This document shows positions 1 through 7,381 of a stretch of 28,762 bases of DNA, piece by piece (position 1 is the stretch's first letter; every line of letters begins with the position of its first letter). The notes under the pieces are model-generated. The model worked only from the letters and a program-made list of their open reading frames with translations, did no database searches and had not been told where the DNA came from. The stretch is from a virus, in IMG/VR virus record IMGVR_UViG_3300006104_000052, positions 1 through 28,762 of that record; one strand, given 5' to 3'. The position numbers and the translations under genes were made by a program.

Positions 1-538
1 TTAGCTTAGGTTCCGTGTACCGCACTCCCTCATTGTCCAGAACGTTTAGAATGTAACGCTTCTTGGCCGTCCATACGGCACGATCCGCGATGGCCTCACG
101 CTTCATGATCATGCGATTCACATAAGCATTGGTAGCCTTGGCGAACTTATTGAATGCGACCTCGAGTTCCAGACCAATACCCTTCTCATAGAACTCATCG
201 AGAAACTTGATAGGATCTTTTGGCTTGAACTTGTCGATCACGTCCTTCAGAGTCACATACACGGAGTCGGTATCGACGGCCAACACTCGATCCTTCTCGA
301 TGCCAATCATCTTAGACACGTAACGATTCACGGTAGCTTCGGCCAAACGAATGGCCGTCTGACCGGACAGAGTCACGGCCTCGGCCACCTTAATGTTGAA
401 GTAGCGGAAAAAACGATTTCCGAGTGCTCCGTACAAACTATTGAGAAGCACCTTCAGTGACTGTTGTTCGATTTCCAAGTTAGAAATCTGGGTATCGAGT
501 TCTTTCAATTCCTTTTGCAATAATAAAAATTCACTCAT
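1..538 (-). CDS. 43: DNA polymerase gp43, C-terminal fragment (gp43B), cut by window edge
   Basis: This is the second half of a split family B replicative DNA polymerase. The ORF opens at ATG 538 and is still open at base 1, giving 179 visible residues. Residues 29-37 are motif B (K..LLNSLYG) and residues 89-92 are the catalytic motif C (DTDS). A KKRY motif follows at 159-162, and 'EGVRYTEPKL' matches T4 gp43 'EGTRYAEPKL'. The first ~28 residues (MSEFLLLQKELKELDTQISN...) are helical linker sequence with no motif. The exonuclease domain and motif A lie on the preceding ORF (560-2092), so neither half can polymerise alone; the two are expected to associate. It is in the same frame as the first half, separated by 21 nt holding a second TGA. 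The start has no strong Shine-Dalgarno. The thumb should lie beyond the window. Confidence 0.93.
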   Translation of the reverse strand, partial: MSEFLLLQKELKELDTQISNLEIEQQSLKVLLNSLYGALGNRFFRYFNIKVAEAVTLSGQTAIRLAEATVNRYVSKMIGIEKDRVLAVDTDSVYVTLKDVIDKFKPKDPIKFLDEFYEKGIGLELEVAFNKFAKATNAYVNRMIMKREAIADRAVWTAKKRYILNVLDNEGVRYTEPKL

Positions 539-548
539 AAATTCACAT

Positions 549-556
549 CATTTATA
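549..556 (-). promoter_or_regulatory. late-promoter-like octamer TATAAATG before gp43B
   Basis: The minus strand reads TATAAATG, one base off the T4 late promoter octamer TATAAATA. It lies in the 21-nt spacer between the two polymerase halves. It could allow separate late expression of the C-terminal half, but the site falls in an AT-rich island where such a match is cheap. Confidence 0.3.
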
Positions 557-559
557 CTC

Positions 560-2092
560 TCAAAGCACTCCATTTTGCTTCAATTGTTCAATCTTTTTTA
601 CAATAATTTCACGTTTTCTTTTTAATGAAAGGGTTTCATTTTTTGCGAGTTTTCTTTTAGTATACAGCTCCTCAACCAGAGTCGGAATGATGCCCTTCAC
701 GTCCTTTCGAAAGCACGCTCCGTTGGCCGCAACACAGACTCCAGGATCCTCGTCGAAGAGCGGCTTACCGGTCAACACGGCATCGATGATCTGATTCGGA
801 TCGACCTTCATCGTCACGTGCGAGATGTAGGTTTCCGGAGACATGTTGTACTGCACGATGAGATTGGGATACTCCGAGTTGATGTCACATGAGAGCACCC
901 ACTCATGCATTCCTTGCTGAACGTCCTTGACGTATCCACCAGCAAACTGAGGCACATGAGATGGAGGCTCGGATTGAAAGGGAACGACGACATTCCTATT
1001 GGCCAGCTTTCGAAAGATGATGGAATCCCAGATCGCCGTGGTTCCCAAAGTGTCCGCGTAATTCACACCACCCATGTATGACATCATCATCACAAGTTGA
1101 ATCAGACCGAGCTTCTCTTCGAGGCGATCTACGAGCTCCACGTCTTTTATGTTGTACTCCAAAAATTTTTGATGATCCGCATGATAGAGGTCATCGAGAG
1201 TGCCTTCATATTCCAACTTGCTTTCGTCAAGAACAACCTTGGCGATGTGATCGAGCGTGTATTGTTCCTGAGCACCATACGTGTAGCCAAACTTCTGAAA
1301 GAGATCCATGTAGTCAAGCTGTTGAATGCCGACGAGCTCATACATCAGCTGCATGCGACCTTTGAGCTTTACTTCCTTGGATTCAATGATGTTCCAGGGA
1401 CTTAGCATCTTCGAAGCCTCTTCTCCACCAAGCTTGGAGATTCGAGTGGCCAGATACGGCACGTCGAATGCACGGGTGTTCCATCCGGTGATGATGTCTG
1501 GCGAGTTATCCGGATGAATCCACCAGCGAAGAAAGTCCTCGAGCATCTGACCCTCGGTTTGAAACTGACGATAGTCGATCATATATCGAGACGTCTTGCA
1601 GAGTGAAGGATCAAAGGCCTTGAGTCCCCAAGTGTGGCACGTATTATCCGTCGAACACTTGACCGTGATCGCGACGATGGGATTCTTGGCTTCCGATGCC
1701 TCCGAGTAACCCCAAGCTTCCTTACCAACCTCGATGTCCAACGTGCACGTACGAATCAGCGACTGCTGATAATGAATGCTCAGAGGAAACTGAGCTTGAA
1801 TAAATGCCGGAACGTGACGATCATTGCCATAGATCTTGAAGGATGGCACGTGCTTATACGTCTCCACGAACTTACGGCATTCCGACATAGAGTCAAATTG
1901 CATAGGTTCGACTGGAGTTCCGTCGAGTCCTTTGAATTTCGTCTTTGATGGATCCTTGGCTTCAAGGTACATGGTCGGACGAAAACGAACCTTCTCCTGA
2001 ACTCTCTGACCGTTACGATCATACCCACGAATCAGGAGCGAGTTTATAGAACGGGCGATCGATGTGTAGAATGCGAGGTCTAGTTTGGCCAT
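560..2092 (-). CDS. 43: DNA polymerase gp43, N-terminal fragment (gp43A)
   Basis: N-terminal half of the replicative family B DNA polymerase (510 aa; intact T4 gp43 is about 900 aa). It holds the N-terminal domain and the 3'-5' proofreading exonuclease: Exo I D119/E121 (CTLDIEVG), Exo II N205-D210 (NTRAFD) and Exo III Y313-D317 (YNIKD). It also holds polymerase motif A at 401-409 (SCDINSEYP). It then enters the fingers helices (ELYTKRKLAKNETLSLKRKR) and stops at TGA 560-562, before motif B. The last ~35 codons are AT-rich (27% GC at 601-660), unlike the rest of the gene. The ORF begins ATGGCC; no good Shine-Dalgarno is visible, and a strong hairpin lies 22 nt upstream, where T4-like phages keep the gp43 autoregulatory operator. 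A similar gp43 split is known from some Aeromonas T4-like phages, where homing-endonuclease genes occur at the break. Confidence 0.95.
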   Translation of the reverse strand: MAKLDLAFYTSIARSINSLLIRGYDRNGQRVQEKVRFRPTMYLEAKDPSKTKFKGLDGTPVEPMQFDSMSECRKFVETYKHVPSFKIYGNDRHVPAFIQAQFPLSIHYQQSLIRTCTLDIEVGKEAWGYSEASEAKNPIVAITVKCSTDNTCHTWGLKAFDPSLCKTSRYMIDYRQFQTEGQMLEDFLRWWIHPDNSPDIITGWNTRAFDVPYLATRISKLGGEEASKMLSPWNIIESKEVKLKGRMQLMYELVGIQQLDYMDLFQKFGYTYGAQEQYTLDHIAKVVLDESKLEYEGTLDDLYHADHQKFLEYNIKDVELVDRLEEKLGLIQLVMMMSYMGGVNYADTLGTTAIWDSIIFRKLANRNVVVPFQSEPPSHVPQFAGGYVKDVQQGMHEWVLSCDINSEYPNLIVQYNMSPETYISHVTMKVDPNQIIDAVLTGKPLFDEDPGVCVAANGACFRKDVKGIIPTLVEELYTKRKLAKNETLSLKRKREIIVKKIEQLKQNGVL

Positions 2093-2114
2093 TGAACGGA
2101 TATCTTAACGCAAG

Positions 2115-2154
2115 ACGGGGACGAAGTACACATAAAAGTTTCCTTCGTCCCCGT
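2115..2154 (-). terminator. 12-bp perfect hairpin upstream of gp43A
   Basis: Bases 2115-2126 (ACGGGGACGAAG) pair perfectly with 2143-2154 around a 16-nt loop. The stem has no good T-tract on the minus-strand side, so it is either a weak terminator after hsp20 or a translational operator in the gp43 leader. It ends 22 nt from the gp43A start. Confidence 0.6.
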
Positions 2155-2180
2155 TTGATTTACGATTCAAGAAGCTTTCG

Positions 2181-2235
2181 TTTTAGGAAAACCGTTCGTT
2201 TTAATGGCTCACTAAAACATAGGCTTTTCCTAAAA
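2181..2235. repeat. long inverted repeat with nested stem, hsp20-gp43 intergenic
   Basis: TTTTAGGAAAA at 2181-2191 pairs with TTTTCCTAAAA at 2225-2235. A second stem (GTTTTA/TAAAAC) sits within the loop. It follows the hsp20 stop codon (2248) and precedes the GC-rich hairpin. It may be a processing or termination structure; its function is not evident from sequence. Confidence 0.5.
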
Positions 2236-2247
2236 TCAAGGTTTCCT

Positions 2248-2676
2248 TCAACCCTTCAGACACTGTTTATCAGCATTGATGGAGATCTTCTTGGGCTTGA
2301 GTTCATCCGGAATATTATGAATCAGCGTGATCGACAAGACACCGTCAATGAAGTCCGCGGACTTGACCTCCACGTGTTCGGCCAGCGTGAACTTCTTCGT
2401 AAAGTCTCGACGAGAGATTCCCTGATGAAGAGTCGCGGACTTGAGAGAGCTTTCGTTGAGGCCCTTGGTGCCGGAGATCGATAGTTCTCCATTATGAACT
2501 TCAATTGAGATCTCTTTCTGCTTCCATCCGGCCAAAGCCAGATCAACACGATACTCATGATCCGAGATCTTCAGCACGTCGTGTGGAGGATAGGTTTGAA
2601 TGTTGGACCAGTTTTCCGTCTCGAGGAGATCGAAGAGACGATTGAACCCGATGAAGTAATGACGAGGATACTGCAT
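2248..2676 (-). CDS. small heat-shock protein, Hsp20/IbpA type
   Basis: A 142-residue alpha-crystallin-domain chaperone, an ATP-independent holdase that keeps unfolded proteins soluble. It resembles E. coli IbpA throughout: N-terminal 'YFIGFNRLFDLLE', then PPHDVLK, 'HEYRVDLALAGWKQKEI', 'HQGISRRDFTKKFTLAE' and 'ADFIDGVLSITLI'. I chose ATG 2676 (MQYPRHY) because an AGGAAAG Shine-Dalgarno sits upstream and family similarity begins there; an in-frame ATG at 2748 would add 24 unrelated residues. Hsp20 genes are common in T4-like cyanophages. Here the gene sits between the lysozyme fusion and gp43 with its own perfect late promoter octamer upstream, suggesting late expression during virion assembly. 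Confidence 0.93.
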   Translation of the reverse strand: MQYPRHYFIGFNRLFDLLETENWSNIQTYPPHDVLKISDHEYRVDLALAGWKQKEISIEVHNGELSISGTKGLNESSLKSATLHQGISRRDFTKKFTLAEHVEVKSADFIDGVLSITLIHNIPDELKPKKISINADKQCLKG

Positions 2677-2784
2677 AATGACTTTCCTTTCCCGCTTCCA
2701 ATTAAGCGAAGCGATTGTTGTTGTGTTTCTCGACCATCCGATAGGCATGATCGAAGATCGTCCAACCTTGGACCGATCAGAGTT

Positions 2785-2792
2785 TATTTATA
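2785..2792 (-). promoter_or_regulatory. T4-type late promoter for hsp20
   Basis: The minus strand has a perfect TATAAATA octamer, the site recognised by the gp55 late sigma factor. It lies just downstream of the lysozyme-fusion stop (2799) and 108 nt before the hsp20 ATG. Confidence 0.7.
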
Positions 2793-2798
2793 TACGAA

Positions 2799-5303
2799 CT
2801 AGGCGGCCCGTGAAACTTTTGTCTGAGCGTACTGCTGCGCATAGGTCGAGAAGGCATCCGCATTGTCTTGCATGCGCTTCTTCACACCTGAAAGTCCGCT
2901 TCGAAAGTCCTTTGAATTCAGGTACTCATTGGCCACATGAGACCAGTTTCCAGAGGTGATCAGTGCCCAGGTCTTTGGCGTCGCCCTCGGTCCCAGATCT
3001 CCACGATACCAAGCCGAGAGGATCGCGTTCTTCACGTACTGAGGAAGCGTGTCATAACTCGGTAGATTCATGCGAATCGAGGCTTCACGAATCGCGATAT
3101 CCTTCTTCAGAAGATTCAGCGCCTCAGAGTCCGTGAGTCCTGCTGAGAAGTCTTCATCGGGTTGAATCTTGTGACCGTAAGCGATCGTGTCGGATCCGCC
3201 TTCCAGACTTCGCGCGGGAAACCACTTTCCGGAAGCTTTGTCATATCCGCCGTTAGGATTGTCTTTGGAGTTCTCGTAGCCCATCAGGAGCTGTTCTGGA
3301 GTGGTGGCCGTCAGAGGTGTCATCTTATTGGAAATCGTATGAGTGATGTGTGCCTTGTTATGAGGCACGGAATGATGCTTGGCCGATGCGCCATGAGCTC
3401 CGGTCAGAGAAGCCGCACCGATCAATCCAGCCGCGGCCAGCGATCTCCAGTCCTCTTCCAGCGCATCGGGATCATCGGACCATGATAGCAAGTGGTCCTT
3501 GAGCTCCGCGATCGTCTGAGTGGCATTCCGATGAAGGATGCCGATGCCTCCTCGAGATCTCCAGGCGCGAATGTTTTCTTCCAGATCATCGATGAGAATG
3601 TGATTCGGCGCGGCCCAATACTTCTTATCCTTTCCATGATCGGCCACAATGACTTCAAAGGAATTACCTAATTCTCGTGCGCACCAGATCTTCTTTCCTC
3701 TCTCAGCACGATCTCCAGTCATAGAAGTCGCACCGGCCGTAAGAATGATGGGATTCTTATCCTTGATGAAGTTCCAGAGCTGATGGCCGTCCTGTGCCCA
3801 GGAAAGGTCGCTCCACCACTCCACACCGCCAGCATTGATTCGACGCCAGAGTTCCTCGAGACCATATTCCTTGACCGCGTCATTCCACAGAAGGCCTCCG
3901 GTAAGCTTCTTTAGAGGCGTGTCGAAGTCGATCAGAACACCATCCATGTCGCAGTAGATCTGAAGCTTCTTGAAGTTCTTCTGATCGGTGCCTTCATCCA
4001 TTCCGGGTTGCCACAGCACGCGATATTTCGAGTTGACATCGTCGATCAGTATAAGTTGATTCTCGATAGCCAAGTTCTTGAGCTCACGAATCTGAGACGG
4101 ACTGGCCTTCCATGAAAACACCAGGCTTTCACCGTCACAGATCACTCGCACCCATCCAGCCTCGGCCAACTGAGCGCTCCAACGATCCATCCATGAATCG
4201 TCCGAATCGTACTTACCACCAAGGATCTCGGCCGCAGCGGGTTCATGATCCTGCACGGAGATGAGTCGAAGATCCGGAGTCATGAAGAACTTGCCTTCCT
4301 GAAACGGATCCTTCAGAGTGCCTTTATCAACTTTTCTAAAAAGCTTGCCAGAAGCGGAGACGGAAGAGGCATTCAGACTCTCATACATCTTGAGAAGGGA
4401 TCGATCCGAGATGATCTCGAAGAAAGTCTTGGCCTTCTCGCCGCCATTAAGCTTATGATAGTCGAATTCGATCGAGGAATGAATCGGACGATAGTGAAGA
4501 GTACGATCTCCCGAGACGATCAGGATCTGTCCCGTAGTAACCATCTCACCCTTGGCCGGATCGCCTTTGCGAATCGGATTCATGAACTGATCGTCCTTGT
4601 TCGGACACCGAGCCAGAGCCGTCATGAGATCTCGTGGATTCACGGCATCTGGAACGCTTTCCGCGGCGATGGCCAAGCGTGACTCGGAAGACTTACGAGC
4701 GCGAATGAACTTCTCGTCCGTGGCCGTGGACGAGTAGCCTAGTGTAGGAACGTTGATGCCGTGATTGGTACGAGCCGACCATCCAACCTCCTTGGAGATC
4801 TCCGTGACCGTGGAAGTGTATTTACGAGGATTGTCTTTGGTCTCCTCTTCTTTGGAAACGTTCCATCCGCCCTCGAGAAGGTAGCAGTGTTCCGTGTCGA
4901 AGGCATAGGTAGCACCGGCCAGTTCCTCTTCTTGAAGGAGCATGATGGCGTCCTTGGCCGTCGTCTGTAGAAGAGCCTTGCGAATCTTCTTGCCGTCTGG
5001 TGAGTAGTAGTCCGTAGACTTCTTGTACTTGTCGCCGGGTTTGGGCATCCCCTTACTTTTGCCTTTACTTGCCAGTTCTCCCTCTTTCTCATCTCGCTTG
5101 ACGGAGAATGAGGCCGAGATGATTCCAACGCCGAACTCATTGACTCCCTCGGTCCATCGTGAAAGAGTGTCGTCGATGTAGATGCGTTGAATGCCGTCTT
5201 TATTGGACTGAACGATCTCGATCTTGGTTGGATACCCACGATCGCGATTTTTTGCTCCTACCCACCCGTATTTTTCGAAGTATTTGACAGCGCAAGTACA
5301 CAT
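2799..5303 (-). CDS. three-domain fusion: Ntn-hydrolase-like, HAD phosphatase-like, T4-type lysozyme
   Basis: An 834-residue multidomain protein. Residues 1-275 look like an N-terminal-nucleophile hydrolase (C45/choloylglycine/NRDE type): Cys2 as likely nucleophile after Met removal, NRDR at 19-22, and 'ARTNHGINVP' at 177-186. Residues ~281-445 are unassigned. Residues ~446-610 are HAD-superfamily, 5'(3')-deoxyribonucleotidase-like: D452-x-D454-G-V-L, 'ILTAG' near 519-523 and 'HILIDDLEENI' near 568-578. Residues ~616-641 form an Ala/Gly-rich hydrophobic stretch ending GASA that resembles a signal or membrane segment. Residues ~655-828 are a GH24 (T4 lysozyme-like) muramidase: Glu677 in GYENSK, and TIAYGHKI at 706-713. 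The lysozyme module is the clearest. It probably serves lysis or virion-associated wall digestion; the role of the two upstream enzyme modules is unknown. A late promoter octamer abuts the start, where AGGAACAA serves as Shine-Dalgarno. Confidence 0.8.
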   Translation of the reverse strand: MCTCAVKYFEKYGWVGAKNRDRGYPTKIEIVQSNKDGIQRIYIDDTLSRWTEGVNEFGVGIISASFSVKRDEKEGELASKGKSKGMPKPGDKYKKSTDYYSPDGKKIRKALLQTTAKDAIMLLQEEELAGATYAFDTEHCYLLEGGWNVSKEEETKDNPRKYTSTVTEISKEVGWSARTNHGINVPTLGYSSTATDEKFIRARKSSESRLAIAAESVPDAVNPRDLMTALARCPNKDDQFMNPIRKGDPAKGEMVTTGQILIVSGDRTLHYRPIHSSIEFDYHKLNGGEKAKTFFEIISDRSLLKMYESLNASSVSASGKLFRKVDKGTLKDPFQEGKFFMTPDLRLISVQDHEPAAAEILGGKYDSDDSWMDRWSAQLAEAGWVRVICDGESLVFSWKASPSQIRELKNLAIENQLILIDDVNSKYRVLWQPGMDEGTDQKNFKKLQIYCDMDGVLIDFDTPLKKLTGGLLWNDAVKEYGLEELWRRINAGGVEWWSDLSWAQDGHQLWNFIKDKNPIILTAGATSMTGDRAERGKKIWCARELGNSFEVIVADHGKDKKYWAAPNHILIDDLEENIRAWRSRGGIGILHRNATQTIAELKDHLLSWSDDPDALEEDWRSLAAAGLIGAASLTGAHGASAKHHSVPHNKAHITHTISNKMTPLTATTPEQLLMGYENSKDNPNGGYDKASGKWFPARSLEGGSDTIAYGHKIQPDEDFSAGLTDSEALNLLKKDIAIREASIRMNLPSYDTLPQYVKNAILSAWYRGDLGPRATPKTWALITSGNWSHVANEYLNSKDFRSGLSGVKKRMQDNADAFSTYAQQYAQTKVSRAA

Positions 5304-5310
5304 TTGTTCC

Positions 5311-5318
5311 TATTTATA
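5311..5318 (-). promoter_or_regulatory. T4-type late promoter for the lysozyme fusion
   Basis: A perfect TATAAATA on the minus strand, with only 7 nt between the octamer and the ATG at 5303. With T4-like start-site spacing the transcript would have about a 2-nt leader. Confidence 0.7.
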
Positions 5319-5325
5319 TCGAAAT

Positions 5326-5769
5326 CTACTTCGTTTTCTTAACGTTGCCGATCTGATACTTGGCTACCAGATTCCAAGTTGGCTTGTCTTTGAACGGAAT
5401 GATCTTGATCTGCTTGAGATCCAACTTCTGTGGCTGTGCTTTTTCGGAGTGTCGAATCTTCACCAGACCCCAGTCGTCCAGAAGCTGAGCGATCGTGTTT
5501 CGACGAGATAGATCATCGATTGAGAAGTCCGATGGCTTTCCGTCTAGCATGAAGAGCTCCTTGAAGTGAACTATGAAGTAGTATCCGCGCTTATGGAGCA
5601 GATGACAAGACTGATAGAGCGTGTTGACTTCCTTCTTGGAAGCGATGCCGATTCGAGTCAGCGTTTCACGTACCTTGAGAAAGTCGTCGGGCTCGTTGAG
5701 AGTTACCTCGAGCATCTCCTGAGGAGACCAAGGAGCAAGTGTGTCTTGAGATTCTTGTTGTGGAGTCAT
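5326..5769 (-). CDS. regA: RegA translational repressor
   Basis: RNA-binding protein that represses translation of early phage mRNAs by competing with ribosomes at start regions. From residue 19 it tracks T4 RegA closely: MLEVTLNEPDDFLKVRETLTR against MIEITLKKPEDFLKVKETLTR, then 'TLYQSCHLLHKRGYYFIVHFKE', 'DDWGLVKI' and 'LVAKYQIGN'. The listed ATG gives 147 aa with an 18-residue N-terminal extension relative to T4. The homologous Met at 5715 is preceded directly by CAGGAG with no spacing, and ATG 5769 has no clear Shine-Dalgarno, so the start is uncertain. The gene sits between gp62 and gp43 as in T4, except that here the lysozyme fusion and hsp20 are inserted before gp43. Confidence 0.95.
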   Translation of the reverse strand: MTPQQESQDTLAPWSPQEMLEVTLNEPDDFLKVRETLTRIGIASKKEVNTLYQSCHLLHKRGYYFIVHFKELFMLDGKPSDFSIDDLSRRNTIAQLLDDWGLVKIRHSEKAQPQKLDLKQIKIIPFKDKPTWNLVAKYQIGNVKKTK

Positions 5770-5793
5770 AGCAAAATTCGATCACTATGACTC

Positions 5794-5801
5794 TATTTAT
5801 T
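5794..5801 (-). promoter_or_regulatory. late-promoter-like octamer AATAAATA before regA
   Basis: One mismatch from TATAAATA, 24 nt upstream of the regA ATG and just past the gp62 stop codon. It is plausible but imperfect. Confidence 0.35.
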
Positions 5802-5807
5802 CGAAAG

Positions 5808-6221
5808 CTACTTTCCACCTGTATCGAGTGAACGAGCGATAGCTTTGAGCTGATCATCGGAGAGAAGATCAGCGACCTGACGAGCCTTCTCAGAAGAGTA
5901 TCCATAAGCTTTCTTGATTAGATCTATGGAATCGGACGGCTCGTTCTTGAGCCACTTGGAGAAGCGTTTACGAGGACGAATCGAGTTGCGTAGGAATTCA
6001 TACTGAGCTCGAGTCGGAATCGTTGGTCGTTGATTCATCTCATTGGCAAGCAGAATCGTATCAGAGAACCATGAGAGGCTGCGATTACACATGAAGGGAA
6101 CATATGCCTTCTCCTCCGTCGTCGGATCGGCAAAGAGATCCTTTCCGCGGCTTCCTTCATTGATCGAGTTGAGGAAGTCGAAGAATGATAGTTTTTTGGA
6201 TTTGGATTCAGTCACATTCAT
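5808..6221 (-). CDS. 62: clamp loader small subunit gp62
   Basis: A 137-residue protein lying between gp44 and RegA, exactly where T4 carries gene 62. gp62 joins gp44 in the clamp-loader pentamer that opens and loads the gp45 sliding clamp at primer ends. Visible features are 'KLSFFDFLNSINEGSRGKDLF', 'YVPFMCNRSLSWF' (resembling the conserved 'Y.P..INR.LS' segment of phage gp62) and a basic stretch 'SIRPRKRFSKWLK'. It is shorter than T4 gp62 (187 aa), as in many environmental T4-like phages. The assignment rests on short motifs plus synteny. Its ATG overlaps the stop of the preceding 50-codon ORF as ATGA, implying translational coupling. Confidence 0.85.
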   Translation of the reverse strand: MNVTESKSKKLSFFDFLNSINEGSRGKDLFADPTTEEKAYVPFMCNRSLSWFSDTILLANEMNQRPTIPTRAQYEFLRNSIRPRKRFSKWLKNEPSDSIDLIKKAYGYSSEKARQVADLLSDDQLKAIARSLDTGGK

Positions 6222-6370
6222 CCGATCAACATTTGATCATTATTCCAGTATTTCATCATGTTTCGAATCAGAAGGTAAAGGGTATCACCCGTATACATGT
6301 AGCAACCATGAAAGCATATCCAAATTGCCTTCTCGGATATTACTCCGGCTTTTTCTCGATATATTTTCAT
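6218..6370 (-). CDS. 50-residue ORF of unknown function between gp44 and gp62
   Basis: The minus-strand ORF MKIYREKAGVISEKA...MLIG fills the gap between the clamp-loader subunit genes. Its ATG overlaps the gp44 stop as ATGA (6370-6367), and its own stop overlaps the gp62 start as ATGA (6221-6218). Two such junctions in a row strongly suggest a real, translationally coupled gene. An alternative ATG two codons earlier (6376) also exists. The product has two Cys (CFHGC) and an aromatic, Met-rich C-terminus. It matches no family I recognise. The local sequence is somewhat AT-rich, so it may be acquired. Confidence 0.6.
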   Translation of the reverse strand: MKIYREKAGVISEKAIWICFHGCYMYTGDTLYLLIRNMMKYWNNDQMLIG

Positions 6371-7320
6371 TTCCATTGAACGTTGGCCATGAGTTCGGTC
6401 AGGCACGCGACCGTGTTTAGCTCTTTATCGGCCACAAAGACGTTTTTATATTGATAGTCTGCCAAGATGATGACGGCCTGTGGAACCGCCGTGGGTTCCG
6501 CCGTGTCCGTGATGGAGTCGTAGATCGAACGATACACCTGTGCTGAATCGACGTCGTTGTTGGCGACGACCCAGGCTCGCATGGTACGAAAGTCTTTTTC
6601 CTTCAGAGACTTGATGAGTTCCTGAATGCTCGAGTTCGAGAGTCCAACGATCGCATTAGCCGCAATCTCACCAGAGGCCGCATGGCGCTGGCACTCATTG
6701 AGAACTCGACGCCAGTCCGGAGCGTGCTTGATGATGAGCTCGGCCAGCACGGCATCCGTAGCCTTGATTTTCTCGAGCTCGAGGATCTTCTTCAATCGCG
6801 TCATGAACTGACCGGCCAGACCGGCCAACTCCTTCTTGGTCGTGTTGAATTCAATGACGGCCAATCGTGAATGGAGAGGCTCAATGATACGATTCTTGAA
6901 GTTACAGGTCAGAATGAATCGACAGTTGGCCGAGAATTCCTCGATGAAGGCACGAAGTGCTGGCTGTGTCGACTGAGCATTCAGATAGTCCGCTTCGTCG
7001 AGAATGACGACCTTGGGCCGATTCGAGCCGCCCAGAGAAAAGGTGGAAGCAAAATGCTTGATCTTGTTACGAAGCACATCGATGCCTGACTCTTCGGATC
7101 CGTTGATGAGAATGTAGTCACAGCCAAGTGCGTTACAGAGAGCTCGAGCCACCGTGGTCTTACCTAGGCCGGCCGTGCCGGTCAGCAGCATATTCTGAAG
7201 TTGACCGCTCTTGACGATCTCATTGAACGTCTTTTTCAGTGAGGTCGGCAGGATGCATTCGTCGATCGTGCGTGGTCGATACTTTTCGACGAAGAGGAAT
7301 TCATTTGAATTAGATGTCAT
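6367..7320 (-). CDS. 44: clamp loader large subunit gp44 (AAA+ ATPase)
   Basis: ATPase subunit of the sliding-clamp loader (317 aa from MTSNSNEF; T4 gp44 is 319). It carries the family opening 'VEKYRPRTIDECILP', Walker A 'GTAGLGKTT', Walker B 'VVILDEADYL', sensor 1 'FILTCNFKNRI' and the SRC-like arginine-finger region 'PLHSRLAVIEF'. It ends NVQWK, close to T4's MQWK. I chose ATG 7320 because similarity to T4 starts just after it; an in-frame start at 7374 would add 18 unrelated residues and run through a structured leader. It is followed by the small coupled ORF and gp62. There is no obvious Shine-Dalgarno in front of 7320. Confidence 0.96.
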   Translation of the reverse strand: MTSNSNEFLFVEKYRPRTIDECILPTSLKKTFNEIVKSGQLQNMLLTGTAGLGKTTVARALCNALGCDYILINGSEESGIDVLRNKIKHFASTFSLGGSNRPKVVILDEADYLNAQSTQPALRAFIEEFSANCRFILTCNFKNRIIEPLHSRLAVIEFNTTKKELAGLAGQFMTRLKKILELEKIKATDAVLAELIIKHAPDWRRVLNECQRHAASGEIAANAIVGLSNSSIQELIKSLKEKDFRTMRAWVVANNDVDSAQVYRSIYDSITDTAEPTAVPQAVIILADYQYKNVFVADKELNTVACLTELMANVQWK

Positions 7321-7329
7321 ATAAAATTG

Positions 7330-7381
7330 GTCGAGATGGCCGGCTTCACACCGGCGTTGAATCGAATTCGTCAAACTCGAC
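7330..7381 (-). promoter_or_regulatory. predicted three-way-junction RNA fold just upstream of gp44
   Basis: Bases 7330-7335 (GTCGAG) pair with 7376-7381 (CTCGAC), enclosing two hairpins: GCCGG/CCGGC (7339-7343 with 7351-7355, 7-nt loop) and TTGA/TCAA (7357-7360 with 7371-7374). The fold ends 9 nt from the gp44 ATG, where no Shine-Dalgarno is seen. It may regulate gp44 translation. This is inferred by eye only. Confidence 0.35.

Noticed and set aside
539-559. Intein or intron at the gp43 break
   Set aside because: Only 21 nt separate the ORFs, and I see no intein block sequence at either end, unlike at the uvsW break.
2677-2748. Longer Hsp20 N-terminus from ATG 2748
   Set aside because: The added 24 residues are unlike the family, and a clear AGGAAAG Shine-Dalgarno precedes ATG 2676.
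7330-7381. tRNA or tRNA remnant on the plus strand (hairpin with 7-nt loop and closing stem)
   Set aside because: The closing stem is 6 bp and only 52 nt are enclosed. There is no D-arm, the T-arm lacks the TTCRA loop, and the position after the apparent anticodon is a pyrimidine.
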